The notes under the pieces were generated by a model, which had not been told where the DNA came from, did no database searches, and saw only the letters and a program-made list of their open reading frames with translations. DNA of 64,000 nt from Nyssa sinensis (Eukaryota > Streptophyta > Magnoliopsida > Cornales > Nyssaceae), in the NCBI GenBank assembly GCA_008638375.1, contig CM018048.1, positions 3,917,940-3,981,939 of the forward strand, in the 5' to 3' direction. Positions 23,428-34,800 of the stretch are shown piece by piece. The translations under genes and the position numbers were made by a program. Each line of letters opens with the position of its first letter. Position 1 is the first letter of the stretch.

Positions 23428-24300
23428 TGGTTTGGTTTTCTTATGAGATGTTTGGGAGAGTTTATGGAAGTGTCATATATATATATATATATGTATGTAT
23501 GTATATGTACATGTACATGTATATCATGGTTCAAAAGTAGAAAAGAAATGGGCATCCTGGCTTTGTCTCGTGGATATTTGCTTTGTGGCTTGTACACTTG
23601 CACTAAAGGTTGGAAAATTTTTGGCTGGTCTGGTTCACTGACATATCAATATCCTTGGTGTGTATACATATATATCAGACTAAATAAAAAATATCTCGTA
23701 AAAGGTTTCAAGGAAGAGAGAAAAATCTACGGTTGTACTTGGCTCCATTTTATATTTGCCATGTCAATATCATATAGATATATGTATGAAAATTATTCAT
23801 AGGGTCTTATGATAGAACAGTCATCACAATAGCAGTCACATGCATGCAACAGATTGATTGAACAATTTTTCTTTTTTCAGGTTCATGATTATCATATTCA
23901 TCTCCTCTAAACTTCTAAAGATTTGTAAGAAGAGAAAAGATAGTGAAATAGTGATATTTTTACATAATTTTGAGCACGAGCGTTCAACGTAATACTTAAA
24001 TTTGATTGACTTTCATTGAGAGAGTAACAGTTTTACCATAAGACCGTTGATGATGATGATGATTTTTTATTTTGTTTTTTATTTTAAGGAGGTGAAAAAG
24101 GAAGCAAAGAAAAAGAATTATAGAAAACTTCTCATTTTCTTTATTTAATAGCGTGAAAAAACAGTGAGAAAAATAAAATTAAGTTAAAAGAGAAGACTGA
24201 AACAATTTCTGAAACTTAGAGAAATTAAGATATTTTCATATAAAACACGTGTAATAAAGAATATATATTATTGAAATGAAAGTTCAGACCATGCATGCAA
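23428..24300 (-). promoter_or_regulatory. Upstream region of the DUF3537 gene
   Basis: Immediately 5' of the DUF3537 start codon. It contains a TA microsatellite (about 23476-23492), GTAT/ACATGT repeats to 23522, and AT-rich sequence. No coding sequence. Core promoter motifs cannot be assigned. Confidence 0.35.
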
Positions 24301-25850
24301 CTCTTTAAAATCATGGCGTTAAGGAGAGGGGTCAAAAGTCCTTATAGCCAGCACAAAGGAGCTTGAATAGGACGATGTGGGATAATCTAACACATCTCCT
24401 GTACCGCAGAGGTTTGAAGCTCGGCGCTTACGTATGCCGCTGTGGGCAAGCTCAAACCTTAAACTGATACCATATTGAAATGAAGGTCCAGGGGGTGTTA
24501 GATCGTCCAACATATATATATATATATATTAAAATGTATAATTTTAAAGATTCAAGTATTATATTTAAGTAATGCTATTTAGTTTGAAATTCGAATCTGA
24601 ATTTTAAGTTGGGTATTTCAATTTTTTTTTTTTTTATAAATTCTTGAATAATTATTTAATTGACTTATTACTTTAATTTGTAAATAAATTTATTTATTTT
24701 TATTTTTGTAAAAGACTCTATTCAAGATGATAATTATTATATGAAAATATTATGTAAATTATGAATGAGGTTTAAAGAATATCGCAGTAAATATATTTTG
24801 TTGTTTCACTTCAAAAAATAAATAAATATAAACAATAGAAATCAAACCTTTATAGACGATGACTTGAAAAAAGAGTATTTCACATTCAACGTATGTACCA
24901 CAACTTGCTAGACAACTTAAGTTGTCACGGGCTGATTGGTTGATGATAGTTACTATGGGTCACACGAGTATGGATTACTGGCCAGAAGAAAGTTCGCAGG
25001 TTAAATGGCTTAGAAGATTGACACGTGTCTCATACATCCATCCATCTGTCATGTAATTCTTGTGACCCCAAGTTGTTCGCCACGTGTCAGTAAAAGATTT
25101 TTCAAGGATAAAAATCTTTTTTACTTTTATTTTTTTTGGTGAATTATAACATATATAGAAAAATATTATTAAAATAACATATTGATAGGAGATGGTTAAG
25201 ATTTATTAAAAAATATTTCCTCAAAACATGTGATTTATTGTATTAGTTTTGTAAGACAGAAACTAATGACTATAAAAATAAGAGCATTTCTAAGCTTATT
25301 AAAACTATTGGGGTAAGAATATAATACAATACTGTCACGTTAGTTGATAAATTATTTTTAAAAGGAAAAAATTAGTAAGAATAATATTGTTGTAAAAATA
25401 ATTATATTAGTTTTTATTAGAAATGACAATTTAATATATTCTATTCAAAATCATCATACTATGCCTTTAATGAAATGGATTTAGGGGAAGTTATGTTTAT
25501 TCTATTTGGATTTGGGGCAGAGGCATCCCGTCTCATCCTGTCCCACTCCGATTATATAAAATAAAATAATAAAATAATATTGTGATACATAATTAATGTT
25601 TATAATAATATTTTTTAACAATCTTATACAAATTTAATAGAGTTATATGTTTAAAAATAAAAATAATATCATTCTAATTCTTTATTGGCTTGCATATTTT
25701 CAATTTTAATATATATAGCGTTTTGTTTGGAATGTATTAATTACAATTAATTTAATAAATAAAATTTTAAAAATAAATGAAGATCCGTCCCCACTTATCA
25801 CACGGTTTAAACAAATCTGAATCATTGCCATCCCAATATTTATAATTAGG
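24301..25850. other. Intergenic region, G-box cluster
   Basis: No gene. 24301-24510 is a GC-richer repeat-like patch ending in a TA microsatellite (about 24512-24529). Three CACGTG-type sites (a CACGTG at 24247-24252, then 25022-25027 and 25081-25086) lie in ACACGTGTC/CACGTGTC context, the core of ABA-type and bZIP/bHLH sites. They are 0.8-1.7 kb upstream of DUF3537 and 3.5-4.4 kb upstream of the kinase, so any link to either gene is speculative. Confidence 0.4.
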
Positions 25851-26365
25851 ACTGTAACTTAGACGGGTCGAGATGGGCTTGAGGGTTGTTCAGCCCAGCT
25901 CATGATGTGGGATAGTTAGACTGAGCATGAGCTCGATGAGTTCAACCCAAATTCGACTACTGTTAAGTTTTTTTGGGTTGTGTGAAGATTCAAGTTGGAT
26001 TTGGGTTTAATTCAAGTTTCGATCCGGGTTCAAGTTTGGATTCGGGTTTAATTCGATTTTCGTTCGGGCTTGAGTTTTGCTCAACAGCTCTATAATCATA
26101 TTTTATATATCATTTAATCAATGACTAAGATATATTGAAAGTCTAAAATCAAACGGTACATATTAATCAACATTATAAAAAATATATATTATATTTACAC
26201 GACTCGATCTCGGGTTTTGAAGTCCTTGTCAAGGCCTAACCCAAATTCAAATCGGTTAACTAATTACTACCCAAACTCATCTAGATAATATAAAATTACT
26301 GTCCAAATCTATAAATTTTTAGACGAGACTCAAATTAACTCACTCAAATTGCAACCTTATTTATA
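25850..26365. mobile_element. Possible MITE-like inverted-repeat element
   Basis: The left end TTATAATTAGGACTGTAACT and the right end AAATTGCAACCTTATTTATAA are roughly inverse to each other, enclosing GGGTTCGAG/TCGGGTTTAA-rich sequence (25880-26060) with its inverse near 26200-26340. Typical of non-autonomous hAT-like repeats in plants; ends approximate. Confidence 0.45.
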
Positions 26366-26956
26366 ATCCCATCAACATGAGACCCAAGAGTTACAAAGGA
26401 CTGGTGTTTTAGTGTCTATAGCAAAATGCATCATTGGATGCGTTTAAACTAATGGTTTACAAATCATCTCTAAGAAAATTAAGTGTAAATTGGACAAGTG
26501 TAAAAAGTATATTAAATTCTCTCCTGAACATTAGGAGAATTTGATGGACCAAATGAATGGAGTTACAGTGTTTACATTTGTATTGAAAAGTTTATAAAAA
26601 TAGGACTGGCTAATTTGGGTCCGATAATAATTCAAAAAGGCCATCAATGTGTTTTAAAAAAATAAAAAGAAAATGGTCATATAAAATTAAAAAGTAAGAA
26701 ATTATTGTTTTAGTGTATTTTTTTGACATGTGGTACTTGTTTATTGACAAATTAACAATGCTCCTAAATTAATGAATAATTTTTTTTTATAAAGTCATAT
26801 TTTCTAAAATATTATTTCTACATTTTGCAATAAAATACATAAAAATATTGTACATGAGATTGGTAAATATATATATATATAAATAAATAAACAATAATAT
26901 CTTTAAAGTATAATAATTTAAAATTAATTGTAAAAAAATTATAATAAAAAAATATG

Positions 26957-27395
26957 ATAAATTATAATGAACTCCTTGAGGTTTCTGACATTTACACCAA
27001 ACTCTCTTAAGGTTTGTAAAATTTCATTGATCTCACTTATTTTATCAAATAAATTACAAATTTTTCTTTTCAGTCAATTTTTTCTTTCAAAATGACAAAA
27101 GTAGTCACTTTCATTTTTTTCCTTCCATATTTTTTTTTTTATTTTTATTTTTAAATAAATATTGATTAAAATCTTAAATTTATTTTTATATAAAATAAAA
27201 ATAAGTTATTTATACTAAATTAAAAAATAAAAAAATCTTTTAAAAAAGTAAGAAAAAATTAGTCAAAATTTAAATATAAAAAAATATGAAAAGATAGTTT
27301 TGTCATTTAAAAAAATTGACCGGAAGAGATATTTGAAGTTTATCTCATAAAATAGGAAAAATCAAAATAATTGTCAAAAACATCATGAAAAATTA
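26957..27395. mobile_element. Degenerate relative of the 17841-18458 MITE-like element
   Basis: Starts AAATTATAATGAACTCCTTG and continues GAGGTTTCTGACATTTACAC, parallel to the left end at 17845. The right side (27300-27390) has the rough inverse. AT-rich throughout. Confidence 0.4.
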
Positions 27396-27885
27396 GGGAT
27401 GACAATTTGTTTTATCCCCTCATGGAACTGCCCTGCCCCGCCCTAATGGGACAGGTATGGAGTGCTCATAAACAGGGTCGGGACGAGGTCGAGGTATGGC
27501 TTTTAAAACTCCGTCGGGTTCGGGGGATGGTCACCCCGTCCCGTTTATATATTAAGGTTTTATATTTATTTTTATATACACAATATTTACTAATAAATAA
27601 CAATATATAAAATTAGTTTTAAGGTTTTTTATATCACACTCATATATGTTTTTTTGTATTAGTTATTTTAGCAAAAAAAAAATTAATTTACTTATCAAAA
27701 TAAAAGTTTTAACTTACTTAAAAAATATATATATCGGGGTTTGGTTCGGGGCAAGACGAAGTCGGGGAATATAAAAGGATTGGGGTCGGGGTAAACATTT
27801 AAACAGAACAGGACGGAAAATATAAATGGGTCGAGGTTGGGGAATGGTCACACCGCCCCAAACCCACCCCGTTGGCACTCCTATG
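27394..27885. mobile_element. MITE-like element with GC-rich ends
   Basis: AGGGATGACAATTTG at the left is answered by the inverse TTGGCACTCCT at the right. Just inside, CCTGCCCCGCCC-type and CACCGCCCCAAACCCACCCC-type sequences with GGGGTCGGGG inverses form a long hairpin-like structure around an AT-rich core. This is a common plant repeat architecture; a scrap of a similar end (AGGGATGGCAAC) occurs at 30736. Confidence 0.55.
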
Positions 27886-28232
27886 AAAAATGGATGTACC
27901 TAAAAAAATATAAAGTTTTAGCTTGGATACTAGTTCAGATATAATTTTTTGAAATATATTTCTAAAAATTTTGTAATTAATTTTTTAAAAATTATAAAAA
28001 TATATTTAAATATAATAATTTAAATTTGAAAAAATTAAAATAAATTAATTCCTAAACGCGTATCCGTATTTTAAAATTAAAAATCTAGTTTTGAAAACAA
28101 ACGAAGCGAAAGCCTCTCCATTGGTTGTGACATGTCTTCTTACAGTTGATTGTCACCTGAAATTTTTCCTAATAAAGAAGTCAGCTGTAAAACACAAATT
28201 ACCCACAAATGATGGGGGCTCCCTCAAGCTTT

Positions 28233-28261
28233 GGAGAGAGAGAGAGAGAGAGAGAGAGAGG
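28233..28261 (+). promoter_or_regulatory. GA-repeat in the kinase 5' region
   Basis: Fourteen GA dinucleotides about 380 bp upstream of the kinase start codon. Such tracts in plant leaders and promoters can bind BPC/GAGA-binding proteins. Here it may simply be a microsatellite in the leader. Confidence 0.5.
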
Positions 28262-28638
28262 GTCTCAATTTTGAATGAATCAAAGTAGCTAATTTAGAGT
28301 AAAGAGGGAATCACAAGATTTTTGTTGCTCTTGTCAATGGAAAACAACAAAAGAAAATAGGAAAAAAACAGAGAGATTGTTCAAGACTCTTTTCTTGGTA
28401 GGTCTTTGTCTCTCTGTCTCCTGGAGAAGAGGGGATCAAATATAGGGGGAAGGAAAAAAAAGGCCAACCCTCTGTTCTGTTAAAACACTGGAGGTTCTTG
28501 TGAGAGAAAAAGAGGTTGTTCAAGACTCAAGAACTTCTAGAGAAAAAAGAAAAAAAGAAGATACTGAGATTTTGATATTTTTGGTCTGGTTCTGTTTGAT
28601 ATTTCATTCAGAGAAAAATACAAGGTTAAGAGAGAGAA

Positions 28639-28847
28639 ATGTGGACTCCAAGAAGTTTTACTGGAGAAAAGAAAGGGCCTGCAAATAAGTTGGTAGCAGT
28701 GGCAATTGACAAGGACAAAGGGAGCCAATCTGCTCTGAAATGGGCTATTGATAATCTCCTCAACAGGGGCCAAAATGTAGTTTTGGTCCATGTCAAGGTT
28801 AAACCATCTGCATCGCATTCATCTGCATCTCTTGCCACCCCATGTAA

Positions 28848-28893
<46 letters not shown>

Positions 28894-31800
28894 CAATCAA
28901 ATGCAGAAAGATAGTTCACAGCACAAGATGTTAGTTACATCTATCATCTGCTTGCAATTCAATTGTGGGCCTTACACTGTCTCACAAATATTGCAGTCAA
29001 AATGAAATATATATATATATATATATATATATCAACATGTATCATACATATTATTGCTACTGTAATTTTTTCTCAATGAAAGGAAGTCATGATGGCATGA
29101 AACTAATTTATAGTGTTATTCTCCTCATACATAATATCAATTCAAAGGCAATAAGATTTTTATGTAAAAGTTGAATGCCTATATATATATATATATATAT
29201 TAAAGATGCTGTAGAACTTTGAGTTTTGGCCTCTACAAATGTAAATTGGACATGAATTTTTTTTTTTTTTTTTGTGTCAAAAAGCCATTATCCAACAATA
29301 ATCTCATCCCATCAATCTAAGGTGTTGGGATGAATTCATTCTAACTAAATGCTCGTTTGGATAAGGGTCCCTTTCTCTATTGTGGTATTTCACGTTAGGA
29401 ACTGCTCTGCCAACACAAACGCAGAGCAAAACATCAGCCAAACAACACAATTTTTTAGGGGAGCTGCATTTTGGCAGCCTCATGTCTTTAAATGCATTTT
29501 TTTCAAACACCACGGCAGGGAAAAATGGGCCCAAGTTACCTAAAAATATCCAAAACTTTGAAAATATTTTCCTAAATAAATAAAAAATTCTTTATTAGAA
29601 CGAAAAAAATAAAATAACATTTTACAACACTTACACCTGCAATTATCAAGCAAGCCAAGCAGCCTTTTGCCCAAATTCTAACTTCATTATCCATTATCCA
29701 TACCCAATAGAAATTCAGAATGGGATTGCATTTCACCTTCAACAAGCTATGTATTGTTGTTGTTGTTTTAACAAAAGATTTTTAAGTTTCTTCTTATAAT
29801 TTAATTTGTCCTGTCCAAGTATTGACTCTCACCAAATTTCTTTCTAGTGTCATCACTTGTCATCTTGCTATTTAAACTACTATATGTTTTTTTTTTTCAA
29901 TACTACAAAAGGCAGAAAAAATGTGCAACATAACAATGCTAATTGATCTTACAATATAACTAATTTTTCACCCAATGATCATAACTTTCGAGTGCAAATT
30001 CTACAAATAAATTTTCAGTACTAGTTCCTCACCCTTTTTTTTTTTTCTTCTGAATCTTGGCGGATATTTTCAGAACATTTTACTCATCACATGATCACAA
30101 AGAATTACCTCCATTTCTTTTCTGGGTGCAGGGTTGAACCAGATTTCTGATGTCAGTGATGGAAATGGATCAGCACTTGGAGATTCTGATCCTCAAACCA
30201 AGGAATTGTTCCTTCCCTTCCGTTGTTTCTGCACACGTAAAGATGTGGGTTCTCAAGTATTTGTAATTACATCATAATTAGTAGAAAAAGTAATATCAAT
30301 TTTCATTCGGTCTTAGCTACACAATGTTGAGAGATCTGCAAAGGCACTAGAACACTAGCCTTTGCTTGTTTTTTCATTAAACATCAACTTATCTTTCTTC
30401 CTATACTAACTTATATGCGCTGTCCTATACTATTATGGCATCAGATAGAAAGCCAAGATGTCGTGCTAGATGATACAGATGTAGTGAAAGCATTAATTGA
30501 TTTTGTTCATCGATCAGCAATAGAGGTTTTGGTTCTTGGTGCCGCTTCAAAAAGTGGTCTTCTCAGGTATGCAACTCCTTTCCAAAATTATCTGCACTCA
30601 ACACTAAAAAATAGCCTTTCATTCTTAAATTTCTTCCAAGATCTTGGCTAAAATCTTAGTTTATTTTTCTCTTTCAGTCATCAAATAGACAAATAGTAAC
30701 TTTGCATATAAATTGACTAAGAATCTATTATTAGGGATGGCAACAAATTTTTACCAAATCAATTATCCAATGAAGCCATCCTGATTAGTATGATGTGGTT
30801 ATAGACTTTACACCAAGTCAATAGCTGTGTAAATATGGGCTTTCCATACACAAGACCCAACTCAAATTGAACCTGCTTGGAACCAAGGAAGCTGTACATA
30901 CATAACTACTGTAGGAACTTCTTCCTCCATTTTTTTTTTGGGAGGTGGAGGGAGAACATACAAGAACTTGTAATCTTAAGTTTATTGTTTTTTTAACATT
31001 TTCTATCATTCATCTTTCTGTAGATGTTATATTTTCCCAACTTTTGATGTTTCTCTATCTTCACCGTCATTTTCTTCTTCCCTTTTTTGTTTTGGGGGGG
31101 GTGGGGGGAGCATACAGGAATTTGTAATCTTAAATTTATTGTGTTTTTTTTTTTTTTAACATTTTCTATCATTGTTCTTTCTGTGGATGTTATATCATCC
31201 CAATTTTTTATGTTTCTCTATCTTCCTTGTCATCTTCTTCTTCCTTTTCTTTCTTTCCCTTTTTTTTTTGGGAGAACATACAGGAGCTTATAATTTTAAG
31301 TTTCTTGTTTTCTTAACATTTTCTGTCATTATTGTTTCTGTGGATGTTATATCATCCCAAATTTTGATGTTTCTCTATAAAAGAACAGCTATATTCTTAA
31401 AAAAATAAAAGAAAAACACACCATTACTCGGTGTTGACAGTGTGGAGAGCTAGGATAGCAGGAATCTAAAACCTATTGTTATGAAACGGAAGCAACAAAG
31501 GAAATATAGAAGTGCAAAATCAAAACAAACGCAACAAGACAAAGAACACAAAATTTATGCGGTTCGACAAGATGCCTACATCCACGGGTAGCGATGATCA
31601 ATTCACCATGAATCAAAGGAGATTACAAAGAGTGAAAAGACTCACAAACCCAAAAGACCTTTTACACCTAAAGATGGCCCACAAAGCGGCTCCTCACTCT
31701 CATAATGATCATAATCCCGAAACCCTAGAATAACACTCATATATAGAGGTTAATGAAAGTGCCAAATTTGAAACTAAGTCGGCACGGAATAGTCTACACG

Positions 31801-34800
31801 CGTCTGAATGGGAAAGCCTTTTCCGTTCGGATGGGAACCACCTCTCCATTTGGACGGAGAGGCTATTAGAAATTGCTGAGAATAAAACCGGGTCAAAAAA
31901 AATTCCTTGGAGATTTTTCAGGTCGCAAACGGGTCACCAGCGATCCGAGTGAATTCATTACAACCACCCAACACCTATGACAACTCCCAGAACATGCACT
32001 CATTTTGTGACACAATTTCACATGTGACTAAAAATACTTGTAGGGAAACTTTTAGCATTTGGAACATTCCCAAAAAACCAAATTTAAATGCTTCTGTTAT
32101 ACAATCATGTCCATGCCTTTTATTTCTTTAAATGTTTTCAGACAGATCATTTCTATGTGAATTCCTATGTATGAATATCTTAAGAATCATCCCACTGTTA
32201 AGTCCAACATAACAAACACTTTCTAATTCTCATGCTTTTCAGCAAGTCTACTTGTAAAATAATGTATACAGAATCAATAAGCAGTACAAGTTGTTTTTTT
32301 TTCTTTTACCAACAAACTCTAGATCAGTTGGTATCACCTGGCTATTCCCAGTGGGGAAGTCAGGGGGGTCAGGAAGTCAAGGGTTCAAGTCCCAAGAGGG
32401 GCATGGGGGGGGGGATTACCGAGTAATTTCCAGCCTAGGGTTGGGCTTAGGATTCCTGGGGGAGAGTCTCCCCTTAACCTAGACCCAAAAAAAAAAAGTA
32501 AAAAAACTTTTTTTTGTTTATGGTAAGTGAGCTTTATATTAAAAGGAGAGAATGCAATAAAAAGCTTTGTACGAAGTGTAAAAATAGCAACGATCCTATT
32601 AAGACAACTAAGCAAAGTCCATCATTCAAATCAAATTTTATGAACTTGAGAAACTTAATTTGATTTTGAAATTAAGTTTTGAAAGCTTTCCTCACATTTA
32701 CATTGTGTCATAATCTATTTTGTTTTCCCTTACATTTTAAGGCACAAATTCCTCTTCTAGCATGAAGTCAATACAATATAAAAATAAAAAAACCGGTGCA
32801 TTCAGAAGGGGGAAAAAAGGAATCAAGGGAATATAACATAAATATAAAGAATGCAGTTGTAAACATCAATTATAATAGAGCATACAACCAACATAAATTC
32901 ATAACATCCCACAAAATGGTATTTTATACATATCTTAGTAGATCCAACTATCCAAGGTTGGTATATGTGAGATTCATGTTTTTTATCTACCAAAGAATGC
33001 AAAAACAGATCACAAAATTCAAAGTTCAGCAGTGTTCTTTTGCAGGAAATTCAAAATGACAGATACTCCAGCCAGTGTATTAAAAGGGGTGCCAGATTTT
33101 TGTACCGTATATGTCATCTCCAAAGGAAAGATTACATCCACACGGGCTGCCACCCGTCCACCCCCATCTATATCCCCACTCCGTATTTTGTATCCAGACA
33201 ACAGCTCTAAACCAGATATGCCTGAGACACCATTACCACCAACTACTTATCCAAAAGGTTAGCTTTTCACCTCCAGAATGACCCCTTCTTCTAATTTATA
33301 TTCCCTCTACTGATTCCCATTTCTGAAATATACAGATTTTCTACCAGTAGTTCCAAGGCCACAATCTGAGCTATCACCGTACAACATGCACAATGACACA
33401 GACACTATCAAGTAAGTGAAAAGTCAAAGCAAAAAAAACAAATGAACTATATTCAACTGTTGTCAATAGCCTTTTATTTATAAAGCAAGCAGACTAGAAG
33501 GTCCTGGTACAATTTTGACTAGTATAAACATTCTTCTGCGACCTTCTGTCTGCAATGCTCAGAAAAAAATGAGATAAATCTATATAGAAGTGGTGTTGGG
33601 TTGCCATGATAGGATACCCCGATCTCTTAGCTGAAAGGAGTGACTAAGAACAATTATTGCAAACAGGTCGCCGTTCACTCACAGGAAAAATGCAAATGGA
33701 AGATCATATGGGGAGCTGTCGCCTCCAGATACAGACATATCCTTTGTCAGCTCTGGCAGGCCAAGCATCGACCACATGTTTCCTTCATTCTATGACAGCG
33801 TCGAAATGAGCCGGAACCAACGGCTGTCAAGCTGCTCAGAAACAGACAACCATGGCTTTGATTCTCTTCACTTTGGACGTAATTCATTGGATATGATCCC
33901 CCCATCTGACTTCTCATTTGTCTCACATGACAGTGATATATCCTCTGCGTCACAAGCACTGGTAAGGGCATGAAGTCATTTAAAATTGACAAATTTACTC
34001 ATAGCATCTACATCATGTATGCTGATCGTCTTCATCAGCTGAATGTGAAGCAAATGAATAGAGAAAACAAGTGATGGCGAGGGAAAATCACAATGCTAGT
34101 TGTAACTAGGTTTGATCACGCACCAACCCTTTATTCCAACCTTTGAATTGAGAAAACACTTGATTTTTTGAAGAACAAATATGAAAACCCGCTTATTTCT
34201 AGAAATTTGGAATTTAGTTGAATTAACATATAGAGAATTCAATTGAGAAATAGATTGACAAATCAAAAACAAATGAAGAAGAATACTTAGTACAAAAGCC
34301 TCCTTAGAAAAACAAAGTGTTCTAGAAACTACCTTTCAAAGGATCATAGGAGTTCTGCAATCAAAGGCTAGTGGAAAATAGGAAGCATTAAACTTCAAGC
34401 AATTAAGAAAGAGAAAAATGTGATTGAAAACAACAAAAGATTTCTTCTCTAAAATCATGAAAGTTGTGAACCAATGATACATATTGGAGAAAATCACTTG
34501 ATTAAAGAGCTGTTGAAACAATCAAAATTAAAATTCTAGGGAAGTAGGAGTTAATTGTCACCGCAGAGTAATCAACAGACATCTTTACATTGATGAGTTG
34601 ATGGGGTCTCCACAATTATATGACCAGGTTTTAGTTGAGCGCACCTGGGAAATCTATTGAAAGTGCCTGTCAACTTAAGCTTGATATTTAAAAAAACCAT
34701 CAACTTAAAGATTCCCAAGAAGTAGAGTCATTAAGAGGTTGAAGAAATGAAAAAGAGGTGAAGAAAATTTGAGGTAGATTGTGAAAGAAATATGAATAGA

